Below are positions 11,479 through 20,901 of a stretch of 64,000 bases of DNA, one piece after another (the first letter of the stretch is position 1; the number at the start of each line of letters is the position of its first letter). The stretch lies in the NCBI GenBank assembly GCA_023091665.1, contig JALJCQ010000022.1:1302001-1366000 (forward strand), written 5' to 3'. This stretch comes from Pythium myriotylum (taxonomy: Eukaryota; Oomycota; Peronosporomycetes; Pythiales; Pythiaceae). A program made the translations under genes and the position numbers. A model generated the notes under the pieces. It searched no databases. It was not told the DNA's origin and saw only the letters and a list, made by a program, of their open reading frames with translations.

Positions 11479-12043
11479 AGTTGCGCGACGAAGAGATGAC
11501 GCTGATCAATTCCCTCCCGCCCCCGAGCAACGCGCTGAACAGCAGGAGATCCCGAGTGTCGCTGACTCGCTCGAGTCGCACGCAGCTCACGCAAGCGGAG
11601 ACTGTCCAGTGAGATAGATGTCGCCTGGGACGCGCTACCACCTGGCAAACGGCATTGTGGCCGGCGAGCTGCTGATCCTGAAAGAGATCAACGATCTGTC
11701 GACGTGGACAGACCCGCCCAGCAGATCTTCGCCAATGACTGCGGTTGCACAGAGAGCCAGTGGGAAGGCCGGACCCTGCGACGTGGTACCGTTCCAGTCT
11801 CCAGTGGAGGAGGTTCAAGAATCCCAGGAGCTCACTTGGGCCACCAGCTGGTTCTAGAACCTGGAACTTTTGGATCCTGGAAGTCTCAGCAAATTTTCTT
11901 CACAGAACGGTGGCATTGGGTGCGACCCTTCCCCTTTCCAAGGGTGAAAGCAATCGGCCGGTGGGCTGGAAGATGCAGGCGATCTATGTGTATCTGGATC
12001 TACCCATTCGCCTTTACCATATTGATTTACTTAGTCGCGTTAC
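11479..12043. other. Intergenic region between kinase 2 and kinase 3
   Basis: 565 bp. The part 11500-11860 is GC-rich and open in several frames on both strands without similarity I recognise. It could include 5' UTR of kinase 2 or a decayed exon. Kinase 3 3' UTR lies at the right end. Confidence 0.35.
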
Positions 12044-13471
12044 CTACACAAGTCCGCCCTTGCGCCAGATCGTGTGGAGTTTGTGTAAGACCTCGGCAAC
12101 CGATGGGCGAGCTCGAGGATCGAGCGCCAGGCACGAGTGGGCAAGCTCCACGACCTGAGGAGCAGCATTGTCGGAGAACTGCACTTGAAGCTGGCCTTGA
12201 GATACCATTTGCATGACAATCATGTCGGGCGCCTTCTGGTCCGAGCTGGTCTTCTGGAGCTGCGAGTACGGAAGCTGGTGTGTGTCGAGCTCCGACAAGA
12301 CGACGCCGAACGAGAAGATGTCGGCCTTCTCGTCGTAGCGCTCGCCCAACATGACCTCTGGGGCCATCCACAGCGACGAGCCGACGCCGGCGGTCATCGT
12401 GATGTCTCGTCGTTCGCGGGAAACCCCAAAGTCGATGAGCTTGGCGTTGAGCTCTTCCGTGAGAAGAATGTTGCGAGATTTGAGATCGCGGTGGATCACG
12501 ATGGGCTGGAGGCTGTGCAAGTACGTCAATGCGTGCGCAATCTGGATGGCGATTTTGAGTTTGTTGTACTCGAATCCGTGCGGTTCGTTTCGTTGCTCTA
12601 AGTCAATGAGCAGTTGTCGCAGGTCCCCACCCCACATAAACTCGGTGACCATGCAGATATCCGACAGCGAGTCCCAGGCGACGCCGATGAACTTGACGAT
12701 TCGGTCGTGCTCGAGCGATGCCGTGAGCTTGATCTCATCGAGGAATCCGTGGATATGTGTCAAGACTCGTCGCCTCGTTGGCAGGATCCTCTTAATAGCG
12801 ACGTGTTGGTCGTTGTACGTACCCTGGAAGACTTCACCGTACGCGCCTTGGCTCAGCAGCTCCCCAAACTTGACCATCTCTAGCGGGATGCGGATCGCTG
12901 TGATAACCGGATCACTCCAGGGCCCTGAGTCGGACGGCTCGGTCTTGGGCGTCGTCGGCATAGTCTCGTAGTGACCGTCCTTCGAGTCTGCGCCACGACC
13001 CTGTTTTCGCTGCCGTCGTCGATACCACGCAAACAGGAGCGCGAGCACGACCAGAACGACAACCCCTCCGACAACCGAGCCGACGACCACTCCCGTGTTG
13101 GACCCGGATGATTTTGCCACCACTGACGTTGGCGCAAGTGTCGTTGATGTTGGCGTCTGCGTCGCATTTGGTGCAATCGTCGGTGCTGCTGTTGTGCACA
13201 CGGCGAGCACCTGGTTGACATTGGCCTCATTGAGCACGATGAGTGTACCCACGGTGCAGTTCTCTTCCGCGTTGTTTCGGAAGAGCCGGTAGAGGTCCGT
13301 GCACTGAACTGTCGAGCAGAGTAGTTGGCGTTGGGACTCGGTGGCTGGCTGCGTGATGCCCAGGACCGTCGAGATGCCCGTGGCGTTGCTGCATTCACCG
13401 AAGGCGGCCTCGAAGGCCGTGACGAGATCCTGTCCGCACCGGCGTGAGGAACCGTTGCCACTTGCACTCAT
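12044..13471 (-). CDS. Receptor-like TKL kinase with an elicitin-like extracellular domain (kinase 3)
   Basis: 475 residues in one open frame. Residues 12-92 hold six cysteines (C12, C27, C52, C57, C72, C92). The 25-5-15-20 spacing from the second Cys onward closely follows the elicitin fold (in canonical elicitins 24-5-15-24), and QRQLLCSTVQC resembles the elicitin core YKLMCASTAC. A Thr/Pro-rich stalk at about 93-120 leads to a transmembrane helix at about 126-149, then a basic cluster. The kinase domain, from about 195 to the end, has QGAYGEVFQG, Lys227 in VAIKRI, HRDLKSRN, DFGVSR and WMAPEV. Elicitins bind sterols, so a sterol- or lipid-sensing receptor is an inference. No signal peptide is visible; either an upstream exon is missed or the span serves as a type III anchor. 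The upstream leader looks like a 5' UTR. Confidence 0.88.
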   Translation of the reverse strand: MSASGNGSSRRCGQDLVTAFEAAFGECSNATGISTVLGITQPATESQRQLLCSTVQCTDLYRLFRNNAEENCTVGTLIVLNEANVNQVLAVCTTAAPTIAPNATQTPTSTTLAPTSVVAKSSGSNTGVVVGSVVGGVVVLVVLALLFAWYRRRQRKQGRGADSKDGHYETMPTTPKTEPSDSGPWSDPVITAIRIPLEMVKFGELLSQGAYGEVFQGTYNDQHVAIKRILPTRRRVLTHIHGFLDEIKLTASLEHDRIVKFIGVAWDSLSDICMVTEFMWGGDLRQLLIDLEQRNEPHGFEYNKLKIAIQIAHALTYLHSLQPIVIHRDLKSRNILLTEELNAKLIDFGVSRERRDITMTAGVGSSLWMAPEVMLGERYDEKADIFSFGVVLSELDTHQLPYSQLQKTSSDQKAPDMIVMQMVSQGQLQVQFSDNAAPQVVELAHSCLALDPRARPSVAEVLHKLHTIWRKGGLV

Positions 13472-15597
13472 ACTGGGATTTGGTTTGGGTTAAGTTAAAA
13501 CTTTGATCCTTGGCGTTGGGAATGGGTCGTTGGTGAGGGTTTGGCTTCGCACGATTGAGGACCAAAGCTTCCATCGCCCGACATGCTTGAACTTGGCATG
13601 GGTGTCACATGGCTCGTTGGCTTCAGGTGGTGTTAGTGTCATTGGTGTCCCACGAGATGGTATACTAAGTTAACAACGATGGATGATACATTCTTGCGGA
13701 ATTCCACCACATCTGGCAACCACAGATTGATGTTAATTCAGTGGGCATTCGGGAAACTGGAATTTTGGCGTGCAGCTGGAAGGGCTGACTGCTTCGATTG
13801 CACATGCTCTAGAACGTGTTAGTTTCTGCTTCCCGGGAGCGACGAAACACCGTAGAGTCTTGAATTGCTCGTTCCAAGATCAGCGTGTTTGCTGATCCGA
13901 CTTGGATGGAGCCAATGAGAAACCACCTCGCAGTGTATGGCGAGCGCGTCTCTGCCTGAGCGAACTGGCAAAAGCACTTTTGCGTGCGTACCCTCGCGAG
14001 TATAAACGGCTTTCGCGATCACACCTCTTACCGTGTGGATTCCCAACTTCCAGGAAGACTTTAATTGAGATCATTCACCGAATTTGAGCACCTTTGCATC
14101 CCGTTAGGCAGCTGAAGTAATGCTGCCAAGACTATCTCGACAACAGTCTGGGCCAAGTCGGCCGCTTGGTAAAGCGTGAGAAACAGCTCAAGCTCAACAC
14201 CCGGACGAACTCTCTAGGCGCCAGCTGTGTCACGACCCTTGGTTTGTTGCATCGCATTCACGCAACTTGTGAGATCACAACCTCGACCCGTGGAAAGAAA
14301 CACTCGACGTGATTCGAGACGATAGGTATCGTTATTTCAAGGCTTGCTGACGACTCAAAACGAAGGTGTCAAACGTGTTGGAGCGATAAAAGGTTCATTG
14401 GGGTATCCGACCCTCTCACTCCAATCGGAGCTGGGATTAACTTCAACGTTGGGTATGATTGCGGTCGAGGAGGGGACAGCACAAACTCAATTATATTTTT
14501 GTATCCAAGTCGATTTGCGTGTTCACTATTCGAGTTTCCAGTGTCGCTTCTCTTCGTTGTCGTCATGCTGGCCCAACCCCTCGGCAAAATTCAAATATCG
14601 GTCGGTCGGAGCTTGAAGATTTCGCCGTCAGAGAACAACATTTTTCTATTATATGGAAGTTGTGATGAGTGACTCACCATAGATGCAGCTAGCTGCAGAG
14701 CACATTGAGTAGAGGCTTCGATAGCCTTCTTAAGTGTTATTGAATGGCTTGCTTATGGGCTGGATGTACACTTGCATGGCATGTCAGTGCCAAGCGCGAA
14801 AAGTGGAGGCTCAAATGGTACGGTGTGTTCATTCACCCGGTGGAATTTCTCCTGTTCACAGCTTCATTCGTAGCCATTTTCAAACAGAAAAATGCTGCAG
14901 GAAAAAGACCACGGAAGCGCAATCGACTTCTCAACTAGAAGCTTTCGCACGGCAAGTACAGTACCGTGCAGTATGGACGGTCCCTATCGAATTGTGTCAC
15001 ATCGGGTGGTGCCCATTCTCAACAAAGATGGGAATACGCTCAGGTCAACACATCATAAGTACAGCAAGTGTGTAGCGTGATTCTGAACGGGTCGGTCACG
15101 AGTGGACCCACAGCCGTCCACAAAGAGAAACACAAGAATCAAAACTCCAAAGTGTTCATGCACACGAGAGCGCCCCCAAGTTCCCGCCGCTGCTTGGCTT
15201 TTCACAACAAGACGGACTCAGTTCGGGACGCCTCTTTTTTGTTTACCAGGCAACTTCGATGTTAGAACGGACATTGCTGACTTCATCAGCCAATCAAAAC
15301 TTCAACCCTGCGTAGACATTCACAGCATCCGTATAGTGTGAACCAAAAGAAAATGCCACCAAGTTATTGGCGAGCTTGTTTCAAGCAGGCGAGTTTGACA
15401 AAGAACCAGGAACGGGAGCAGTGGAAGTGGCGAACCCAAGCATGACCGTAAACAAGCTGCATTACTGGGCGTATCGTGAGGGGTCTTTGTCCCGAGATGA
15501 TTCGACTCAACAAGGAAGCCTCTCAACCGCGCAGCGTAATCAGAGCCTTATACGTCTGGGTCTTCATTTTCTGTTTCTTCAACGAGCCGCGAGAGCC
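13472..15597. other. Long intergenic region upstream of kinase 3 and P450 copy 1
   Basis: 2.1 kb between divergent genes, so both promoters must lie here. No protein similarity, long repeat or RNA gene was recognised. The segment 15540-15597 aligns with the leader of P450 copy 2 (GGTCTTCATTTTCTGTTTCT in both), so it belongs to the P450 duplication unit. Confidence 0.4.
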
Positions 15598-17166
15598 ATG
15601 GACTCGAATTTCTTAGCACTGAATGACGCTAAACTGTCGGCTACCACAGCAATCGCGCTCGCCGTGGTCTTCACGTACGTGGTGACGAAGAGAGCGAAAC
15701 AAAAGGACAAGATTCACAAGTTGCCCACGACACTCCCTTTGCTCGGAGACATGCTGGAAGTCGCTCGAAATGGCGACACATTCCACGAATGGTTGTGCGA
15801 GCAAACTCTGCGATTCAATGGGGAGCCGTGGAGACTCCAGATCCCTGGGAAACCCGATTCGGTCATCATCTGTATGCCTGAAGCGATTGAATACGTCACG
15901 ACCAAACATTTTGACAAGTTTCCAAAGGGCGAGTACCAAATCTCGACGCTGGAAACGTTGTTTGGCCATGGTCTTCTCACATCAGACGGCGAGCGATGGC
16001 ATCACCAGCGCAAGACAGCCGCCAAGTTCTTTTCGGCTCGAGTGCTGCGCAGTTTCTTAAACCACGCGATCAAGAAGAGCTTCAAGCGCCTGGATGATAC
16101 TCTTGAGGATGCAATGGTAAAAGGATCGCAAGTGGACCTGAACAAGAAGTTCCACGAATTCACGCTAGACACATTTGTCGAGATGGCTCTCGGTGTGGAT
16201 CTCGCCTGTCTCAGCTCCTCCGAATCCCACCCCTTCCAGCACGCGCTCGATAGTGCTTCAGCCGTAACCTCGCTCCGCTTTCGGCGTCCGGCTTGGTACT
16301 GGAAGCTTGAACACTGGTTACGCGTTGGCCGCGAAGGCACCCTCGCACGCGGCATGGATGTCATCTACGGGTGGCTCAATCAAGTCATCCAGGCGAGCAT
16401 GGACAACTGGGTTAAGAAGATCAATGGTCAAACACGATCAGAAGAAGACACAGTCGCCGTCAAGAGCGTCATCGAGTTGTTCTTTGAGAGTAGTGGCGAC
16501 GGGCTGGAGGGATTGCAGAAGGAAGACCTCGTCGACTTCGTGCTCACATTCATCATCGGCGCACGAGACACAACGAGCGCAACGCTGAGTTGGTTCTTTT
16601 ACGCGCTCGCCAAAAACCCTCGAGTGGAGCAGACGATTCGGGACGAGTTCAGCGCAAAAGTTGGGAAGATCGATGCGGAGACGTACCTTACTCCCGACCA
16701 CACACGTGAGCTCGTGTACTTTGAGGCTACGATTCGCGAGACCCTCCGACTCTACCCGGCTGGCCCATTCACGTACCGCCATGTCTCGGAAGATGTGACC
16801 ATTAGTGGGGGAATCAACCTGCGGAAGGGCGAGACCGTAGTGATGCCACCATACACAATAGCTCGTCTTCCTCAGATCTGGGGCGATGACGCCGCCGAGT
16901 TCAAACCAGAGCGCTGGATTGATGCTTCTACGGGCTCACTCAGGAAAATCTCATCCTTCCAGTTCTTCTCGTTCAGTGCTGGCCCACGCACCTGCGTCGG
17001 TATGAACCTTGCAATGCTCGAGCTGCGCGTTTTGCTCGCCAATATGCTCCATAAGTACCGTTTTGACGTGGATCTGGCCAAGAATGATGGGAGTTACGAC
17101 ATGTCGGCGACTCTCGCCATGAAGCATCCGTTGCTCGTTCGCGTGATCAAAACTGACAACTCCTAA
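15598..17166 (+). CDS. Cytochrome P450 monooxygenase, copy 1
   Basis: A membrane-bound haem-thiolate monooxygenase, probably of the endoplasmic reticulum. The frame is open from 15367, but the ATG at 15598 is chosen because it gives an N-terminal membrane anchor of normal length and aligns with copy 2. The product has 522 residues. Landmarks are a membrane anchor at about 15-35 followed by KRAKQK, a proline-rich hinge (LPTTLPLLGD), the I-helix GARDTT (321-326), ExxR in ETLR (381-384), PERW, and the haem loop FSAGPRTCVG with ligand Cys466. The layout is closest to the CYP86/CYP4-like fatty-acid hydroxylase clan, but the substrate is unknown. Most of the body is near-identical to the gene at 23940, while the first 30 codons and both flanks differ. 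Confidence 0.93.
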   Translation: MDSNFLALNDAKLSATTAIALAVVFTYVVTKRAKQKDKIHKLPTTLPLLGDMLEVARNGDTFHEWLCEQTLRFNGEPWRLQIPGKPDSVIICMPEAIEYVTTKHFDKFPKGEYQISTLETLFGHGLLTSDGERWHHQRKTAAKFFSARVLRSFLNHAIKKSFKRLDDTLEDAMVKGSQVDLNKKFHEFTLDTFVEMALGVDLACLSSSESHPFQHALDSASAVTSLRFRRPAWYWKLEHWLRVGREGTLARGMDVIYGWLNQVIQASMDNWVKKINGQTRSEEDTVAVKSVIELFFESSGDGLEGLQKEDLVDFVLTFIIGARDTTSATLSWFFYALAKNPRVEQTIRDEFSAKVGKIDAETYLTPDHTRELVYFEATIRETLRLYPAGPFTYRHVSEDVTISGGINLRKGETVVMPPYTIARLPQIWGDDAAEFKPERWIDASTGSLRKISSFQFFSFSAGPRTCVGMNLAMLELRVLLANMLHKYRFDVDLAKNDGSYDMSATLAMKHPLLVRVIKTDNS

Positions 17167-17491
17167 GAATGACGGATGTCTACAAAATCTCAGAATTCCA
17201 TGGCGTTTGGGTTGCTCTAGAGCGTAAGGATGCCCCAGGTTCGTCGATCCCAGTTCACATAGGAAGCAGACGAAATTGCTGAATCAGAACACAGTCTGTA
17301 TCTATCTCCGGCATCTCAGACGCTCTTGTCAGTCGACAGGAGAACAACCTCGCTGCCGCGTCCGGAGGCGAGTAGCTCATGAGGAGAGGATGCGGTAGAA
17401 ATATTTGTTATGGACGAGTAAGCTGTGAACTCTCGTGGGTCACTTCCTTTTCAGTAACCTCCTCATGATCCACCTTTCTCTAAACAAAAAA
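17167..17491. other. 3' flank of P450 copy 1
   Basis: 325 bp between the P450 stop and the outer end of the inverted repeat. Nothing was recognised beyond an expected 3' UTR. Confidence 0.4.
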
Positions 17492-17933
17492 ATTTCAACT
17501 CATCAGCGTATAAGGAGGGGTCCCAACTCACTTCTAACTTCCAACGTCGAAACTACTCGTACCTGAAGGGCGACTTTTGAATCGAAAAATATACTTCGTG
17601 TCGTCATTGATCGAAAAAAGGTTCCATCGACAGCCATGTCATCGATTCAATCGTGTCTTGAGTTTATCGATGGGCGCGACACTCGATAGTAGACTACTCG
17701 ATTCGATCATGCGAGGAGGCACCACACGCTGCGAGACTGCCACTGGCCAGCGCACGTTTTGCTGCCTCTCTCATTCTCCACGAAGTTTGAAACCGTTTGA
17801 AACCGTTTGAAACCGAAAAAAAATCTCGTACGGTAATCGCTTGCGAAACAAGCCTCCATTCATTGTGACGACAGCATGGCTCTACCGACCCCGTCAACTC
17901 CCATGCACGACAACACACACAAAGAAAGAGAAA

Positions 17934-18431
17934 CTACGCCGATTTGTTAGGGTACATACAGTACAAAAAATCCTGATCGGACGAGCACTGGCTCACGGCG
18001 ACGCCAACGAGGTGAGTGGCTCCACTCGTCTTGGTTCCGTTCTTGTCTCTGTTGTTCTGATCGCTGTGGCTGTTGCTGTGCTGGTCGCCGAAGCTGAAGG
18101 AGAAACTCTTTCCGTCGCGGCCAACGCCGCCACCGCCGCCGCCGCCGTTCATACCGCCGCCGCCACCGCCGCCGCCGTTCATGCCGCCGTTCATGCCGCC
18201 ACCGCCTCCTCCTCCCTGGAAGAAGCCACCGTCGCCTCCGCCCTGGCCGAACTGGTCCCAGTCGGAACCTTGGAGCGCGCGCGGCGGAGCGGCGTCCTTC
18301 GGGGCGTGGTCGGCATCGGCGCGGAGGTTACGCGCCGGCTGGTCACCAGCCACGTTGGACGCAGTCGCGCTTCCAGCAGCGATGGCCACGGCGCACGCAG
18401 TGAGGAAGCAGAGCTTGGAGAACGATGGCAT
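17934..18431 (-). CDS. Secreted glycine-rich protein with RNLR motif, left copy
   Basis: A 165-residue predicted secreted protein. Residues 1-24 form a signal peptide (MPSFSKLCFLTACAVAIAAG followed by SATA). The mature start holds RNLR at 34-37 within ARNLRADADHAP, resembling an RxLR-type motif in position, but there is no clear acidic EER after it. Then come GGGDGG and long poly-Gly stretches broken by MNGGMNGG, a Ser/Phe/Asn/His/Asp-rich part, and a tail with two cysteines ending PNKSA. No enzymatic domain is present. A structural wall role or an effector-like role are both possible. The coding sequence is identical to the opposite copy at 19962-20459. The transcript would start near the spacer side of the inverted repeat. 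Confidence 0.8.
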   Translation of the reverse strand: MPSFSKLCFLTACAVAIAAGSATASNVAGDQPARNLRADADHAPKDAAPPRALQGSDWDQFGQGGGDGGFFQGGGGGGGMNGGMNGGGGGGGGMNGGGGGGGVGRDGKSFSFSFGDQHSNSHSDQNNRDKNGTKTSGATHLVGVAVSQCSSDQDFLYCMYPNKSA

Positions 18432-18549
18432 CGTGTCTTGGCTGGGTCGTTGGTCGCGAGTTGTGAGGGCGACGGGGAGTGGTCAAAAGTGAGTGCAGGG
18501 TGGTGTGGGGGTCGACTTGTTGTCGGCGAGGAGGATTGAAGAGTGAGTG

Positions 18550-18730
18550 AGGAGGGCAGGCCACCGGCAGCTGGATGATGCGAGGAAGGCTCAAGGGTCG
18601 TCTCCACGGTGGGGAGGACTCGGTGGGGAGGACCTAGCGAGAAGGACCTGGAGAGAAGGACGCGGTGAGGAGGGCCTGGCGAGAAGGACTCGGCGATTCA
18701 GACCTGGCGACGAGGACCCATTGTTGCTCG
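18550..18730 (-). repeat. Imperfect minisatellite in the Gly-rich gene promoter (left arm)
   Basis: Short imperfect tandem units of the type GAGAAGGACCTGG / GGGGAGGACTCGG lie upstream of the left gene copy. A mirror copy lies in the right arm at about 19663-19843. Confidence 0.6.
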
Positions 18731-18797
18731 ACAGGTCATCGCTGCTCCTTTCCTCGAGCTACGAGATGTACGTACTTGCGGGAGACGGCGCGCTGTT

Positions 18798-19595
18798 TAT
18801 ATGGTTTAGTAGAGTCCTATTGTCATCCGGATGGACTCGGGAGTATTTTAAGCCCATCCTATCGGTCCCATTGTGGTGGACCTCGAATGAGAGGTGGATG
18901 ATTCGTCTCTATTTCCGGCGTCATTGCCATCCTGTTTGTGGTATATGAAGTACTGTATATGACGAAGATCCGCGTAAACGGACTCATTTTGGACGCATGA
19001 CGACTCATCAAAAGTGTTGCCGAAGCTCCAAGCCACAACCTTAGTTGTGGTTGTTGAAGATAGTGGTAAGTGGATTATATGGGATCAGTATCTTTTGGTG
19101 GACAGCACGTAACTGGTGCCCACCATTGTCTGTCAGGTCGTTATAGCTTATTTTTGTTTTCAAACACTGGTCGGAACGTCTTGCAATGAAGTCGTTGTCA
19201 ATCGCAGCGGCGGAAGTGGTCTCATAGGCGTTCAATTTCAGAGCTGCAGCGACCAATGATGCGTTCGTTCGATTCCCTTCGCTGATCGGCAACACTGATA
19301 CGCGGTACACACCAGTCAACTTGAACCTGGCCAATCTTGTACGAAACACGGACAAATCAAGGTCGATATCCACCATAAAATGCTATCCCGTGACCCTCCG
19401 CATGGGTTTTTGTGCATGCCGGATACTACTGTCAGAGTTATCCATCAACCCGACTCGTCCACACCAATGGCGATTCACTGGCGACGACGAAACGACCGTC
19501 GCACGTTGGAGAACAATGGCCGACTGCAAGTGTACCTGGTCGCCCGCCAGCCTCTCGGCACGTACTCCAACAAACACTCCCCGAACCAAAACAAA
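18798..19595. other. Single-copy spacer of the large inverted repeat
   Basis: About 800 bp between the arms, where the two Gly-rich genes have their facing promoter ends. A 111-codon open frame on the minus strand (19376-19041) has no similarity I recognise. Its composition does not look like a secreted protein or transposase, so it is not called as a gene. Confidence 0.5.
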
Positions 19596-20901
19596 AACAG
19601 CGCGCCGTCTCCCGCAAGTACGTACATCTCGTAGCTCGAGGAAAGGAGCAGCGATGACCTGTCGAGCAACAATGGGTCCTCGTCGCCAGGTCTGAATCGC
19701 CGAGTCCTTCTCGCCAGGCCCTCCTCACCGCGTCCTTCTCTCCAGGTCCTTCTCGCTAGGTCCTCCCCACCGAGTCCTCCCCACCGTGGAGACGACCCTT
19801 GAGCCTTCCTCGCATCATCCAGCTGCCGGTGGCCTGCCCTCCTCACTCACTCTTCAATCCTCCTCGCCGACAACAAGTCGACCCCCACACCACCCTGCAC
19901 TCACTTTTGACCACTCCCCGTCGCCCTCACAACTCGCGACCAACGACCCAGCCAAGACACGATGCCATCGTTCTCCAAGCTCTGCTTCCTCACTGCGTGC
20001 GCCGTGGCCATCGCTGCTGGAAGCGCGACTGCGTCCAACGTGGCTGGTGACCAGCCGGCGCGTAACCTCCGCGCCGATGCCGACCACGCCCCGAAGGACG
20101 CCGCTCCGCCGCGCGCGCTCCAAGGTTCCGACTGGGACCAGTTCGGCCAGGGCGGAGGCGACGGTGGCTTCTTCCAGGGAGGAGGAGGCGGTGGCGGCAT
20201 GAACGGCGGCATGAACGGCGGCGGCGGTGGCGGCGGCGGTATGAACGGCGGCGGCGGCGGTGGCGGCGTTGGCCGCGACGGAAAGAGTTTCTCCTTCAGC
20301 TTCGGCGACCAGCACAGCAACAGCCACAGCGATCAGAACAACAGAGACAAGAACGGAACCAAGACGAGTGGAGCCACTCACCTCGTTGGCGTCGCCGTGA
20401 GCCAGTGCTCGTCCGATCAGGATTTTTTGTACTGTATGTACCCTAACAAATCGGCGTAGTTTCTCTTTCTTTGTGTGTGTTGTCGTGCATGGGAGTTGAC
20501 GGGGTCGGTAGAGCCATGCTGTCGTCACAATGAATGGAGGCTTGTTTCGCAAGCGATTACCGTACGAGATTTTTTTTCGGTTTCAAACGGTTTCAAACGG
20601 TTTCAAACTTCGTGGAGAATGAGAGAGGCAGCAAAACGTGCGCTGGCCAGTGGCAGTCTCGCAGCGTGTGGTGCCTCCTCGCATGATCGAATCGAGTAGT
20701 CTACTATCGAGTGTCGCGCCCATCGATAAACTCAAGACACGATTGAATCGATGACATGGCTGTCGATGGAACCTTTTTTCGATCAATGACGACACAAGTA
20801 TGTTTTTCGACTCAAAAGTCGCACTTCAGGTACGAGTATAATAGTTTCGACGTTGGAAGTTAGAAGTGAGTTGGGACCCCTCCTTATACGCTCATGAGTT
20901 G
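19596..20901. repeat. Right arm of a large inverted repeat
   Basis: Reverse complement of 17492-18797. Differences between the arms near the outer ends show both are real genomic copies rather than one sequence assembled twice. Confidence 0.93.
19962..20459 (+). CDS. Secreted glycine-rich protein with RNLR motif, right copy
   Basis: Same 165-residue product as the left copy, with no amino-acid difference: signal peptide 1-24, RNLR at 34-37, poly-Gly with MNGG inserts, and a short tail with two cysteines. The 5' leader just before the ATG (CAACGACCCAGCC) has the CA-rich look of other leaders in this window. The copies are transcribed away from each other, from the spacer outward. Identical coding sequence implies very recent duplication or ongoing conversion between the arms. 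Confidence 0.8.
   Translation: MPSFSKLCFLTACAVAIAAGSATASNVAGDQPARNLRADADHAPKDAAPPRALQGSDWDQFGQGGGDGGFFQGGGGGGGMNGGMNGGGGGGGGMNGGGGGGGVGRDGKSFSFSFGDQHSNSHSDQNNRDKNGTKTSGATHLVGVAVSQCSSDQDFLYCMYPNKSA

Larger units (their letters stand above)
17492..18797. repeat. Left arm of a large inverted repeat
   Basis: About 1.3 kb that recurs in reverse complement at 19596-20901; paired coordinates sum to 38393. Agreement looks complete through the gene and its promoter. It frays toward the outer end, where short substitutions and an indel near 17565-17600 distinguish the arms. Each arm holds one copy of the Gly-rich secreted gene and a triplicated GGTTTCAAAC-type motif in the 3' flank. Confidence 0.93.

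Noticed and set aside
11453..11857. Overlapping open frames upstream of kinase 2
   Set aside because: Open on both strands because of GC content. Only the short MGDFNGVVS exon splices in phase to the kinase, and no other frame resembles a protein.
18073..18539. Long frames opposite the Gly-rich gene (poly-Pro and Ala-rich)
   Set aside because: Antisense shadows of poly-Gly coding sequence, lacking start context. The same shadows occur in the other arm.
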